Notes: generated by a model from the sequence alone, not told the origin. Positions 24,278-33,057 are shown, counted from the first letter of the stretch. The stretch is DNA of 47,198 nt from Massilia sp. YIM B02769 (GCF_030411995.1 NZ_JASNRC010000022.1:1-47198); one strand, 5' to 3'. Translations and numbers: made by a program.

Positions 24278-25624
24278 TCAGCCATGGTCGTCTTCGTCCT
24301 CGCCACGTTCCAGGCGCGGGATGACCTTCACCAGCAGGATACGCGGGCCGTTCGTCTTCTTCACGACCACGTCGAACTTCGGGAACTCGATGCGCTGGCC
24401 CTGCTTCGGAATGTCGCCCAGTTTCGCCATCAGCAAACCGCCGACCGATTCGACGTCGTCCAGGCCCATTTCCTCGTTGTCGATGTCGATGCCGAGCAGG
24501 CGTTCCAGCGAATAGATCGGCAGGCTGGCCTTGCCGATGTAGGTGCCGTCGGCTTGCGGCAGCCAGTCGTTTTCGTTGAGGCGGAATTCGTCGCGGATCT
24601 CGCCGACCATCGCGCCCAGCAGGTTGTCGAGCGTGATGAAACCGACCGGGCGTTTGCCCTTTTCGCCGATCAGGGCGAAGTGCGGGGCGCCGGTACGGAA
24701 GCGGCGGAAGATGTCCTGGGCCGGCGTACGCGCCGAGATCGTCTCGACCGGACGCAGGTATTGCGAGAGGTCGGCGATGTCCTTGCCCGACTGCTGGGCA
24801 AAGAACAGGTCCTTCAGGTGGATCACGCCCAGCACTTCCTCGCCTTCTTCGTCGAAATAGGGATAGCGCGAAAAGCGGTTGCGGCGCACCGTGTCCAGGT
24901 TTTCCTCGATCGACAGGTCTTCGTGCAGGGCGATGACTTCGTTAATCGGGCGCATCAGGTCGGACACGGCCATTTCCGAGAATTCCAGCGACTGCGCCAG
25001 GATGTGGCGCTCGTCGTGGGTGAACTTTTCCTTGCCGGTACTGGTGTTGGTGCGCAGGATCAGCTTCAGTTCCTCGGTCGAGTAATGGGTGTCGTGGCTG
25101 CCGGCGCCGGACAGGCCGGCCACGCGCAGCACCATGTTGGCGCTGGCGTTGAGCACGAAGATGAAGGGGTACATGGCCCAGTAGAAGCCGTACAGGGGCA
25201 GGGCGCACCACAGCGCGACCGACTCGGGAATGCGGATCGCCAGCGATTTCGGCGCCAGTTCGCCGACCACGATGTGCAGGAAGGAGATGACGCTGAAGGC
25301 GATGACGAAGGAAATACCGTGGATCAGCTGTTCGGAAGTCACGCCGACAAAGGCGAACACCGGTTCGAGCAGGCTGGCAAAGGCCGGTTCGCCGACCCAG
25401 CCCAGGCCGAGGGAGGCGAGGGTGATGCCCAGCTGGCAGGCGGAGAGATAAGCGTCGAGCTGGCCATGGACCTTGGCGAGGATGGCGCCGCGCAGGCCGC
25501 TGGTTTTGGCGATGGCACGCACGCGCGTCTTGCGCAGGGTGACGATGCCGAATTCCGCCGCCACGAAGAAGCCGTTCAGTGCAACAAGGAAGAGCGCCAG
25601 AACGACAAATAAAATATTTTCCAT
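24278..25624 (-). CDS. CNNM/CorC-type (hemolysin family) membrane protein
   Basis: This 448-residue protein has a DUF21/CNNM membrane domain (FVVLALFLVALNGFFVAAEF and three more helices), a pair of CBS domains around residues 220-340 and a C-terminal CorC_HlyC domain (LPIYSLERLLG, GGLLMAKLGDIPKQG). The family is linked to Mg2+/Co2+ handling, not to true hemolysis. I chose ATG at 25624; the upstream in-frame extension overlaps nhaR and is unlikely. It lies 46 bases after the nhaR-like gene on the same strand, so the two may be co-transcribed. Confidence 0.88.
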   Translation of the reverse strand: MENILFVVLALFLVALNGFFVAAEFGIVTLRKTRVRAIAKTSGLRGAILAKVHGQLDAYLSACQLGITLASLGLGWVGEPAFASLLEPVFAFVGVTSEQLIHGISFVIAFSVISFLHIVVGELAPKSLAIRIPESVALWCALPLYGFYWAMYPFIFVLNASANMVLRVAGLSGAGSHDTHYSTEELKLILRTNTSTGKEKFTHDERHILAQSLEFSEMAVSDLMRPINEVIALHEDLSIEENLDTVRRNRFSRYPYFDEEGEEVLGVIHLKDLFFAQQSGKDIADLSQYLRPVETISARTPAQDIFRRFRTGAPHFALIGEKGKRPVGFITLDNLLGAMVGEIRDEFRLNENDWLPQADGTYIGKASLPIYSLERLLGIDIDNEEMGLDDVESVGGLLMAKLGDIPKQGQRIEFPKFDVVVKKTNGPRILLVKVIPRLERGEDEDDHG

Positions 25625-25670
25625 ATAACAGGTGAGTTGATAAAGGCGAAACTGATAAGCATTGTACAAC

Positions 25671-26579
25671 TCAAGCGGCGCCGAGCATTCCTTCATGCAC
25701 GGCGGCGAGGATGGCTTCGACCGCGGGATGCTGGATCTTGCGCTCGTTCGAGATCGCATAGAAGCGTTCGCGCAGCGCCGGCACGCGGCCCACGACCTCG
25801 GCCTGCAGCTGCTCGGCCAGGTCGGCGGCCAGCGCCGCCGGCGCGAAGAACAAACCGAGCCCGCGCCGGCCGAAGGTGTTCAGCAAGGCGTTGTCCTCGA
25901 ACTCGCCGACCACGTCGGGATGCACGGCGTTCAGTTCCAGCCATTCGTCTATCCTGCCGCGCAATGCATTATTGCGCGTAGGCAGCAAGAACGGCGCGCC
26001 TTTCAATCCCTTCGGGAAATCCTCCCCCCACCGTGCGGCCAGGGCTTTGGTCCCGACCACCAGCATCTCGCTTTCGAACAGCAAGTGGCTGAACACGCGC
26101 AGGGTGCTGCCGGTGGCCAGCGGGTGGTCGGTCAGCACCACGTCGAGCTTGTGCAGGGCCAGGTCGGCCAGCAGGGCGTCGTGCTGGTCTTCGAAGCAGA
26201 CCAGGCGCACCGGCGTGCTCAGCGCGGTCGTCGCTTCCAGCAGGCGGAAGGCGGTCAGCTTCGGCAGCGAGTCGGCGATGCCGACCGTCAGGCGGGTGCG
26301 CAGGTTGCCGGCGCCATCGAGCGCTTCCTGCATCTGCTCGCCCAGCAGGAAGATCTGGTCGGCGTAGCCCAGGGCCAGGCGGCCGGCTTCGGTGAGCGTC
26401 AGGCGCCGGCCTTGCTGGGTGAACAATGATTTTCCCACGGCCTGTTCAAGCAGGGTAATCTGGCTACTGACGGTCTGCACCGCCAGGCCCAGGCGTTCGG
26501 CCGCGCGCGTGATGCTGCCTTCCTTGGCGACGACCCAGAAATAATGCAGGTGGCGGAAATTCGTGACCGTGTTTTTCAT
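25671..26579 (-). CDS. nhaR: LysR-type regulator, NhaR-like
   Basis: This 302-residue LysR-type protein starts with FRHLHYFWVVAKEGSITRAA, the N-terminal signature of NhaR, and continues with LGLAVQTVSSQITLLEQ as the recognition helix. NhaR of E. coli responds to Na+ and activates the nhaA antiporter. No antiporter gene is present here. The divergent neighbour is the DUF475 membrane protein, and a dyad CGAAG-N5-CTTCG lies between the two starts. Its target is therefore probably that gene, its own operon with the CorC-like gene, or both. The specific signal is unknown. Confidence 0.82.
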   Translation of the reverse strand: MKNTVTNFRHLHYFWVVAKEGSITRAAERLGLAVQTVSSQITLLEQAVGKSLFTQQGRRLTLTEAGRLALGYADQIFLLGEQMQEALDGAGNLRTRLTVGIADSLPKLTAFRLLEATTALSTPVRLVCFEDQHDALLADLALHKLDVVLTDHPLATGSTLRVFSHLLFESEMLVVGTKALAARWGEDFPKGLKGAPFLLPTRNNALRGRIDEWLELNAVHPDVVGEFEDNALLNTFGRRGLGLFFAPAALAADLAEQLQAEVVGRVPALRERFYAISNERKIQHPAVEAILAAVHEGMLGAA

Positions 26580-26594
26580 ACTCTTCCGTTTTTA

Positions 26595-26609
26595 CGAAGT
26601 AATGCTTCG
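26595..26609. promoter_or_regulatory. Candidate LysR-type operator between nhaR and DUF475 gene
   Basis: CGAAG-TAATG-CTTCG is a perfect dyad in the 105-bp divergent intergenic region; a further CTTCGC lies ten bases on. Its position 16 bases from the nhaR start fits autoregulation. Confidence 0.5.
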
Positions 26610-26684
26610 ATTATCTTCGCTTTTTCTATGAGGCGTCCAGCTCTACACTGCGCCGTATCAAACTTTTATTGAGGGGAAAACAAG

Positions 26685-27752
26685 ATGAAGCACTTCAGAG
26701 GATCATTCCTCGTTACTGCAATCTGTCTGACCTTGGCTGCCTGGTGGGGTTACGACCATGGCGGCTTGTCGGGCATGCTGACGGCGCTCGGCGTTGCCGT
26801 GATCCTGTCGGTGATGGAGGTCTCGCTGTCCTTCGACAACGCGGTGGTCAACGCCTCGGTGCTGAAGGGCTGGGACGAGTTCTGGCTGAAGCTGTTCCTG
26901 GGCCTGGGCATGATCATCGCCGTGTTCGGCATGCGCCTGGTGTTCCCGCTGGTGATCGTCGCCGTGGCGGCCGACCTGGGGGCTACCGAGGTGTGGAACC
27001 TGGCCTTGACCGATCCGAAGGCCTTCTCGGGCCACCTGACGGCGCACCATGCGGAAGTGGCGGCCTTTGGCGGTATGTTCCTGCTGCTGGTCTTCCTGAA
27101 CTTCCTGCTGGACGATGAGAAGGAAATCCACTGGCTGGGCAACTTCGAGAAGAAGCTCGGCGCGCTGGGCAAGGTGTCGTCGATTTCGGTGATGGTGGCC
27201 TTGGCCTCGCTGCTGTTCGCATCGACCTTCGTTGATGCCGGCCAAAGGATGGTGGTGTTGGTGGCAGGTATCTGGGGCATCCTGGTCTATGTCGGCGTAG
27301 ACATGATCAGCAGCCTGCTGGAAAAGAGCGAGTCGGATGAAAACAGCAACGTGGGCGACATGGTCAAGCGCGGCGGTATCGGCGGCTTCCTCTACCTCGA
27401 GGTGCTCGATGCATCGTTCTCCTTCGACGGCGTGATCGGTGCGTTTGCGATCACCTCGGATGTCGTGATCATCATGCTGGGCCTGGCAATCGGCGCGATG
27501 TTCGTGCGTTCGATGACGGTGTTCCTGGTCCGCAAGGGCACGCTGGACGAGTTCGTCTACCTGGAGCACGGCGCGCACTATGCGATCGGTATCCTGGCCG
27601 TGATCATGCTGGTGAGTATGCATGTGCATGTGCCTGAGCTGATCACCGGTTTGACGGGTGTGGCCTTCATTGTGGCTTCGCTGTGGTCGTCGATCCGGTA
27701 CAAGAAGAAGCATGCCGCGCTGGAAGCGGCGGAAGCGAAGCAGTTGGCTTGA
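26685..27752 (+). CDS. DUF475 integral membrane protein, TerC superfamily-like
   Basis: This 355-residue protein has about nine membrane helices. Two acidic repeats, EVSLSFDNAVVNA near residue 47 and EVLDASFSFDGVIGAF near 238, are typical of the DUF475/TerC-like family and probably bind a metal ion in the membrane. A good GAGGGG ribosome site precedes the ATG. Genes of this family often sit beside TerD genes, as here. A role in exporting or handling metal ions for the Ter proteins is inferred. It is divergent from nhaR. Confidence 0.87.
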   Translation: MKHFRGSFLVTAICLTLAAWWGYDHGGLSGMLTALGVAVILSVMEVSLSFDNAVVNASVLKGWDEFWLKLFLGLGMIIAVFGMRLVFPLVIVAVAADLGATEVWNLALTDPKAFSGHLTAHHAEVAAFGGMFLLLVFLNFLLDDEKEIHWLGNFEKKLGALGKVSSISVMVALASLLFASTFVDAGQRMVVLVAGIWGILVYVGVDMISSLLEKSESDENSNVGDMVKRGGIGGFLYLEVLDASFSFDGVIGAFAITSDVVIIMLGLAIGAMFVRSMTVFLVRKGTLDEFVYLEHGAHYAIGILAVIMLVSMHVHVPELITGLTGVAFIVASLWSSIRYKKKHAALEAAEAKQLA

Positions 27753-27807
27753 TCGCAGGAGGGACGGTGGCCGGTGGGTTGCCACCGTCTCGATAGGGAA
27801 AGGTTGT

Positions 27808-27869
27808 ACAGGTGGGTTCAAGAACCCACCCTACGACCGGCAGTAGGGTGGGTTCTTGAACCCACCATA
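27808..27869. repeat. Two facing GTGGG/CCCAC palindromes
   Basis: GGTGGGTTC-AA-GAACCCACCCTAC and GTAGGGTGGGTTC-TT-GAACCCACC lie head to head with an eight-base spacer, together forming one larger palindrome between the DUF475 and terD genes. Confidence 0.85.
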
Positions 27870-28005
27870 TCCCGGCAGCACAGTATTACAGATTAACGCG
27901 GCAGCGCCGCACAGAACCGCCCGGCGAGTGGCAGAACACCAGCTCGCTGCGCGTACAACCCCGGTGTTCACAAGAAGCAGTCCTCAACTCTAGGAGAAAC
28001 ACATC

Positions 28006-28581
28006 ATGGCAATCAGTCTGCAAAAAGGCGGTAACGTCAACCTGTCGAAAGAAGCCCCTGGCCTGACCAACCTGAAGGTCGGCCTCGGCTGGGATACCCG
28101 CGCCACCGATGGCGCCGCCTTCGACCTCGACGGCGCCGTCTTCATGCTGAACTCGTCCGGTAAAGTGCGTTCGGATGCCGACTTCATCTTCTACAACAAC
28201 CTGAAGTCGGCCGACGGTTCGGTCGTCCACTCGGGCGACAACACCACCGGCGCCGGCGAAGGCGACGACGAAACCGTGTCGGTCGACCTGACCAAGGTGC
28301 CGGCCGACGTCGACAAGATCGTGCTGGCCGTGACCATCCACGACGCCGAAACCCGCCGCCAGAACTTCGGCATGGTCGGCAAGGCCTTCATCCGCTGCAT
28401 CAACGCCAACGGCAACGCGGAAATCGCACGCTACGATTTGTCGGAAGACGGCTCGACCGAAGCAGCAATGATCTTCGGCGAGGTGTATCGTAACGGCGCC
28501 GACTGGAAATTCCGCGCCATTGGCCAGGGCTTCCAGGGCGGCCTGGGGCCACTCGCCAAGAACTACGGCGTCAACGTTTAA
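28006..28581 (+). CDS. terD: TerD family tellurite/stress-resistance protein (first copy)
   Basis: This 191-residue TerD-domain protein is cytosolic and probably binds calcium. Typical motifs are VGLGWDTR, FDLDGAVFML, NNLKSADGSVVHSGDN and GEGDDETVSVDL, the acidic residues being the likely Ca2+ ligands. A TAGGAG ribosome site precedes the ATG. With the AIM24-like gene and a second terD copy downstream it forms a small cluster. The molecular role of TerD proteins in tellurite, phage and stress resistance is not settled. Confidence 0.92.
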   Translation: MAISLQKGGNVNLSKEAPGLTNLKVGLGWDTRATDGAAFDLDGAVFMLNSSGKVRSDADFIFYNNLKSADGSVVHSGDNTTGAGEGDDETVSVDLTKVPADVDKIVLAVTIHDAETRRQNFGMVGKAFIRCINANGNAEIARYDLSEDGSTEAAMIFGEVYRNGADWKFRAIGQGFQGGLGPLAKNYGVNV

Positions 28582-28636
28582 TTAAACAGGTTCGCGGTCC
28601 CACGACCGGGGCCGCACCAAGAAAGGAAGCTTAGCA

Positions 28637-29332
28637 ATGCCAACTTTTACCGTGACCGGGGATGTCGATCCCTTCCTGCACGTGTCGATGAGGAAGGGCG
28701 AGACCATCTATTGCGAATCCGACGCGATGGTGATGATGGAATCGACGCTCGACCTGAAAGGCAAGATGAAGGGCGGGCTCGGCAGCGCATTGATGCGCAC
28801 CTTCGCCAACGGCGAATCCTTCTTCCAGCAGCACATCGAAGCCGCGCGCGGCGACGGCGACTGCCTGCTGTCGCCGACCCTGCCGGGTGCGATGCAGATC
28901 GTCGACTGCGGGCCGAACCACTACATCATCAGCGACGGCGCCTTCGTGGCCGCAACGTCGGGCGTGGACCTGAAGGTCCGCACCCAGAGCCTCGGCAACG
29001 CGCTGTTCGCCAACAGCGGCGGCTTCTTCGTCACCGAGACGACGGGGCAGGGCCAGGTGGTGGTGTCGGGCTTCGGATCGATGTCGATGCTGGAAGTGGA
29101 ACCGGGCAAGGATGCGATCATCGACAACTCGCACGTGGTGTGCTGGGACAGCACGCTGCGCTACGAGATCTCGATCACGACCGGCACCAGCGGCGGCTTC
29201 CTGGGTAACCTGATCAACAGCCAAACCAGTGGCGAGGGGATGGTCCTGCGCTTTTCGGGCAAGGGCAAGGTCTACGTGTGTTCGCGTAACCGCACCGCCT
29301 TCAAGGCCTGGATGCAAACCCCCGGCAAATAA
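28637..29332 (+). CDS. AIM24/TIGR00266 family protein
   Basis: This 231-residue protein has the all-beta AIM24 fold: MRKGETIYCESDAMVMM at the start, then GESFFQQHIEA, and regularly spaced glycine-rich strands to the end (MVLRFSGKGKVYV). Such proteins are often encoded beside TerD genes. AIM24 in yeast mitochondria is linked to inner-membrane organisation; the bacterial role is unknown. A GGAAG ribosome site precedes the ATG. It sits between two terD genes with gaps of 55 and 16 bases. Confidence 0.87.
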   Translation: MPTFTVTGDVDPFLHVSMRKGETIYCESDAMVMMESTLDLKGKMKGGLGSALMRTFANGESFFQQHIEAARGDGDCLLSPTLPGAMQIVDCGPNHYIISDGAFVAATSGVDLKVRTQSLGNALFANSGGFFVTETTGQGQVVVSGFGSMSMLEVEPGKDAIIDNSHVVCWDSTLRYEISITTGTSGGFLGNLINSQTSGEGMVLRFSGKGKVYVCSRNRTAFKAWMQTPGK

Positions 29333-29348
29333 CCAAAGGAGCAACACA

Positions 29349-29930
29349 ATGTCAGTCAGTCTGCAAAAAGGCCAGAAAATCTCGCTCTCGAAAGAAGGCG
29401 GCGGTGCACTCACCCGTGTCACCATGGGCCTGGGCTGGGATGCCATCAAGACCAAGGGCTTCCTCGGCTTCGGCAGCAAGACCGAAAGCGTCGACCTCGA
29501 CGCCTCGGTGGTGATGTTCGACGAAGCCAACCGCCCGGTCGACGTGGTCTGGTTCCGCCAGTTGAAGAGCAAGGACGGCAGCATCGTCCACACCGGCGAC
29601 AACCGCACCGGCGCCGGCGATGGCGACGACGAGCAGATCAACGTCGATCTGTCGGCGGTGCCGGCCGGCGTGAAGTCGCTGGTGTTCACGGTGAACAGCT
29701 TCACCGGCCAGAACTTCTCGCAGGTGCAGAACGCCTACTGCCGCCTGGTCGACGCGTCGGGCAACAAGGAAGTCGCACGCTACGATCTGTCGGTGCAGGG
29801 CGCCCACACCGCGCAGGTGATGGCCAAGCTGTACCGCCACAACGGCGAGTGGAAGATGCACGCGATCGGCGAGAATGCCAGCGGGCGTACGTTTGACGAT
29901 CTGATGCCGTCGATTACGGCGCATCTGTAA
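29349..29930 (+). CDS. terD: TerD family tellurite/stress-resistance protein (second copy)
   Basis: This 193-residue TerD-domain protein is a paralogue of the protein at 28006. It shares SLQKGQKISLSKE, LGWD, KDGSIVHTGDNRTGAG and DGDDEQINVDL, with an inserted KTKGFLGFGSKTES loop that lowers similarity early on. The ATG at 29349 follows AAAGGAG with a short spacer. A clear terminator ends the cluster downstream. The two copies and the AIM24-like protein may form a complex; that is inference. Confidence 0.92.
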   Translation: MSVSLQKGQKISLSKEGGGALTRVTMGLGWDAIKTKGFLGFGSKTESVDLDASVVMFDEANRPVDVVWFRQLKSKDGSIVHTGDNRTGAGDGDDEQINVDLSAVPAGVKSLVFTVNSFTGQNFSQVQNAYCRLVDASGNKEVARYDLSVQGAHTAQVMAKLYRHNGEWKMHAIGENASGRTFDDLMPSITAHL

Positions 29931-29954
29931 TCCGTTTGATTGCGTAGTACACGA

Positions 29955-29980
29955 ACCGGGGCCTGTGCCCCGGTTTTTTT
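29955..29980 (+). terminator. Rho-independent terminator after the terD cluster
   Basis: ACCGGGGC and GCCCCGGT form an 8-bp stem with a CTGT loop, followed by seven T residues. Confidence 0.88.
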
Positions 29981-30006
29981 ATTATGTGAAGTTCCGAGGC
30001 GCCCGT

Positions 30007-30235
30007 CCAGACACGCGGCGTGAACCGTACGGTGGGCACCCCGTGCCCACGCGGTGACGTGCGTCTCCTTTCTGCGTTTGCGGCGACTGCTCGCCCCCAA
30101 ACCCCAAGCCTGGCCAGCCGCCTTCCTGGCCGTCCCATGCACCGCGAGCGACACCTCTCCGCACGTGTCCCCCAGCCACGCACGTAACCGCGTGGGCACG
30201 GCGTGCCCACCGTACGATCGGGGCCGCGTGCCTGG
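30007..30235. repeat. 229-bp element with 58-bp inverted ends
   Basis: The ends at 30007-30064 and 30178-30235 are inverted copies identical at 50 of 58 positions. Each end contains a GTGGGCAC/GTGCCCAC palindrome flanked by CGTACG. The 113-base middle has no convincing gene. With the adjoining terminator and promoter this accounts for the 383-base gap between terD and the gntR-like gene. Confidence 0.75.
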
Positions 30236-30257
30236 TTGAATCCTTTGATATTTCTTG

Positions 30258-30286
30258 TTGACATGCTTTTGGTTAACGTCTACTGT
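30258..30286 (+). promoter_or_regulatory. Sigma70-type promoter of the GntR-ABC operon
   Basis: A perfect TTGACA at 30258-30263 is followed after 17 bases by TACTGT at 30281-30286, with the first gene starting 28 bases later. Confidence 0.75.
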
Positions 30287-30304
30287 ATTAAGTAACTAAT
30301 ACAG
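30283..30304. promoter_or_regulatory. GntR-type operator overlapping the -10 box
   Basis: CTGTATTA-N6-TAATACAG is a perfect 8-bp inverted repeat starting within the -10 hexamer. Binding by the GntR protein encoded just downstream would block the promoter, so autorepression is likely. Confidence 0.75.
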
Positions 30305-30313
30305 CTATACACC

Positions 30314-30712
30314 ATGACCAACCACGCCGCCCATTTGTTTTCGATCTCGACCGGTTCCGCCGAGCCGATCTACCGCCAGCTGGTCGACCAGGTCAAGCGC
30401 CTGGTCGCCGCCGGCCAGATGGCGCCGGGCGACGGCCTGCCTTCGGTACGCGAAGTCGCCCAGGCCCTGGCCCTGAACCCGATGACCGTCTCGAAAGCCT
30501 ACAGCCTGCTCGAGATGGAAGGCGTGCTGGCGCGCCGCCGTGGCATGGGCATGGAAGTAGCCGCCCGCGCAGGCGGCGGACAGAGCGCCACAGAACGCGC
30601 CGAATTGCTGCGTCCAACACTGGAGCGCGCCGCCATGGAGGCGCGCCAGCTCGAACTCGATTCCGACACCGTCCTTTCCCTCTTCATCCAGATCCTGAAG
30701 GAACAAGCATGA
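30314..30712 (+). CDS. GntR-family regulator, YtrA type
   Basis: This 132-residue protein has only the GntR winged helix and a short helical tail, as in the YtrA subfamily that controls ABC transporter operons. Seen are PIYRQLVDQVKRLVAAGQM, GDGLPSVREVAQALALNPM and TVSKAYSLLEMEGVL. The perfect operator over its own promoter supports autorepression. Its stop overlaps the ABC ATPase start by four bases. YtrA-type repressors elsewhere answer cell-envelope antibiotics; the inducer here is not known. Confidence 0.9.
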   Translation: MTNHAAHLFSISTGSAEPIYRQLVDQVKRLVAAGQMAPGDGLPSVREVAQALALNPMTVSKAYSLLEMEGVLARRRGMGMEVAARAGGGQSATERAELLRPTLERAAMEARQLELDSDTVLSLFIQILKEQA

Positions 30713-31581
30713 CCACAGCCATCATCCAGAGCGCCGCGATCAGCAAGCATTTCGGCAGTGCCTCCATCCTGCGCCAGCTCGACTGGCAGATCATGCCGGG
30801 GCAGGTCATCGGCCTGCTGGGCCGCAACGGCGCCGGCAAGTCGACCTTGCTCGAATGCCTGCTCGGCCTGCGCGAAACCGATTCGGGAACGGTACGCATC
30901 TACGGCGAGGACGTGAGCCAGCTGAGCGACGCCACCCGCGCCCGCATCGGCTACGTGCCGCAGAAATCCGACCTGTTCGAGTGGATGACGCCGCGCCAGA
31001 TGCTGGATTACTTCAGGGCCCTGTACCCGCGCTGGAACGGCGCCAAGGTCGACGGCCTGCTGGAACGCTGGGGCTTCGACAAGCTCATGCAGAACAAGCC
31101 GATCAGCAAGCTCTCGGGCGGCGAACAGCAGCGGTTATCCATCATCCGCGCGCTGGCGCACGACCCGGAACTGCTGGTGCTCGACGAGCCTGTCTCCGCG
31201 CTGGACCCGGTGGGCCGCCGCGACTTTCTGCGCGAGCTGATCGACAGCGTGATCGAGCGCGGCACCACGGTGGTGTTCTCGACCCACATCCTGTCGGACC
31301 TGGAGCGCGTGGCGCTCGACCTCGCTTTCCTGAAAGACGGCAGGATCGCCCTCCAGGGCCGCCTCGACGAGCTGCTCGAAGGCGCGCGCCGCGTGGTGGG
31401 GCCGGCGTCGCTGCTCGACGGCAAGCCGCTGGCCGGCGAACTGCGGCGCCAGCGCGCGCAGGACGGCACGGTCAGCATCATCACCCACGGCGGCGCCGGC
31501 CTGGCGCTGCTGGGCAAGGAGGCCGGCGTGCGCGTCGAGCCGCTCAGCCTGGAAGACCTGTTCATCGAGGTGACCCAATGA
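30709..31581 (+). CDS. ABC transporter ATP-binding protein
   Basis: This 290-residue ATPase shows Walker A GRNGAGKST near residue 42, the Q-loop in YVPQKSD, the signature LSGGEQQRLS, Walker B LLVLDEPVSALDP and the H-loop STHILSD. About 80 extra residues follow the core, ending LSLEDLFIEVT, typical of ABC-2 exporters. It overlaps gntR upstream and the permease downstream by four bases each, so the three proteins are made together. It would drive the protein encoded at 31578. Confidence 0.92.
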   Translation: MTTAIIQSAAISKHFGSASILRQLDWQIMPGQVIGLLGRNGAGKSTLLECLLGLRETDSGTVRIYGEDVSQLSDATRARIGYVPQKSDLFEWMTPRQMLDYFRALYPRWNGAKVDGLLERWGFDKLMQNKPISKLSGGEQQRLSIIRALAHDPELLVLDEPVSALDPVGRRDFLRELIDSVIERGTTVVFSTHILSDLERVALDLAFLKDGRIALQGRLDELLEGARRVVGPASLLDGKPLAGELRRQRAQDGTVSIITHGGAGLALLGKEAGVRVEPLSLEDLFIEVTQ

Positions 31582-33005
31582 AGACCGTTCTCAAGGACTA
31601 CTGGCTGGTCTGGCGCATGGCCTTCAGTTCGCGTGCGCGCCACGCGAGCGCCATCGTGTTCGGGCTGTCGGCACTGGGCGCGATCGTGGTGCCCCTGCTG
31701 ATCCTGCTGAAGGAGAACGACCTCCTGCTCGCTGCCGGCATGTCGCTGCGCGTGGCGGTGACCGGCGTGGTGCTGGGCTGGATGCTGTACTTCGTGCCCG
31801 GCGCGGTGAAGCTGAACACGCCCGCCGCCGCGCGCCTGGTGCCGCGCCTGCGCCGCCGCCTGATCGAAGTGACGGTCCTGGTGTGGGCGCTGGCGGTGGC
31901 CATGGCCACGCTGTTGTCGCTCAACACCAAGCTGCCGACGGCGCTGGTACTGCTCGGCACCGGAGGCTGGATCGCGGCCTTCGGGCTGGCGCAGAGCGGC
32001 CAGAAGCTGGGTACCTGGGTGCAGTTTGCCTTTACCGGGAGCTTCGTCTTCCACCGCCACATCCCGCCGGCGCTGTTCGAGGGCGTCCAGCACGGCACCG
32101 GTTTCGCGGTTGCGCTGCTGCTGATGCTGGCCTTTGCCGCCTATGCGCTGCAGGCGATGTTCCTGAACGGCGGCGAGCGCCATTACGCGGCGCGCGAGGC
32201 CCAGGTCCTGCAGATCGAGCGCATGTCGCCCACCGGCCAGTTCAGGGAGCGCAGGCAGAACCGCTTCGGTGCCTCGCTCTACCGCTGGGTTTTACAGCGC
32301 GACAGCGCGGCGCGCAACAGCGGCCGCCTGCTGGCGCACCTGCTGGGCGCGCGCAACCACTGGGTCAACCGGGCCGTCGTACTGGCCGCGATCGTGGCGC
32401 TGGCCGGCGTGGCCTTGCTCGTGATGCATGCGAAGGCCGGTCCGGAGACGCGGCAGCTGGTCAAGGACATCGGCTGGATGTTTCCGCTGCCGCTGCTGCT
32501 GGGCGCGATGTTCGACACCGAGAAGCGCAACGTGCGCCTGAAGGACACGGCGGCCGAGCAGGCCCTGGTGCGCCTGGCGCCCCCGCTGCCGGCCGGCGCC
32601 CCGGCCTTCAACCGCAAGGTCGCCGTCATGCTGCTGCGCACCGCACTGCTCGAATGGGCCATGCTGGCGGGAGCGGTGCTGTGCGTGGGCGTGATGACCG
32701 GCGCCTCGGCCGCGAGCCTGTTTACCCAGGCCTGCCTGTGCTGCCTGACGCTGCCGCTGGTGGGCGCGACCCTGCGCGACCATGCGCACCGCAGCGGGCT
32801 GCTGGGCTGGCGGCTGCTGCTGGGATTTGCGCTGTCGCTCGCCGTCAGCGCCGGGGTTGGCATGGAACTGAACCGGTTCACGGGCCTGCCGCCGGCGGTG
32901 GGTGCGGCGCTGGCCAGCATCGCCATCGCCGCCGTGCTGGTCGCCCGCGGGTTCCGGCGCGCGGAGACGGCGCCGTATGCCTTCCCGGCGGGGCGCCTGG
33001 CGTAA
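31578..33005 (+). CDS. ABC-2 type permease-like membrane protein
   Basis: This 475-residue protein has about ten to twelve hydrophobic segments in two groups, split by a soluble stretch around residues 200-255 (REAQVLQIERMSPTGQFRE). No catalytic motif is visible. Its coupling by a four-base overlap to an ABC ATPase that lacks its own membrane part makes it the likely membrane partner. I do not recognise a named family. The substrate is unknown; export of an envelope-active compound is a guess from the YtrA-like regulator. Confidence 0.75.
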   Translation: MKTVLKDYWLVWRMAFSSRARHASAIVFGLSALGAIVVPLLILLKENDLLLAAGMSLRVAVTGVVLGWMLYFVPGAVKLNTPAAARLVPRLRRRLIEVTVLVWALAVAMATLLSLNTKLPTALVLLGTGGWIAAFGLAQSGQKLGTWVQFAFTGSFVFHRHIPPALFEGVQHGTGFAVALLLMLAFAAYALQAMFLNGGERHYAAREAQVLQIERMSPTGQFRERRQNRFGASLYRWVLQRDSAARNSGRLLAHLLGARNHWVNRAVVLAAIVALAGVALLVMHAKAGPETRQLVKDIGWMFPLPLLLGAMFDTEKRNVRLKDTAAEQALVRLAPPLPAGAPAFNRKVAVMLLRTALLEWAMLAGAVLCVGVMTGASAASLFTQACLCCLTLPLVGATLRDHAHRSGLLGWRLLLGFALSLAVSAGVGMELNRFTGLPPAVGAALASIAIAAVLVARGFRRAETAPYAFPAGRLA

Positions 33006-33013
33006 GCGGTTTT

Positions 33014-33052
33014 TGTAGGGTGGGTCGGTCCGCGTGCGGCTTGAACCCACCG
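33014..33052. repeat. GTGGG/CCCACC family member with diverged loop
   Basis: GTAGGGTGGGTCGGTCCGCG ends with TTGAACCCACC, a partly matched member of the palindrome family directly after the permease gene. Confidence 0.55.
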
Positions 33053-33057
33053 CTACG

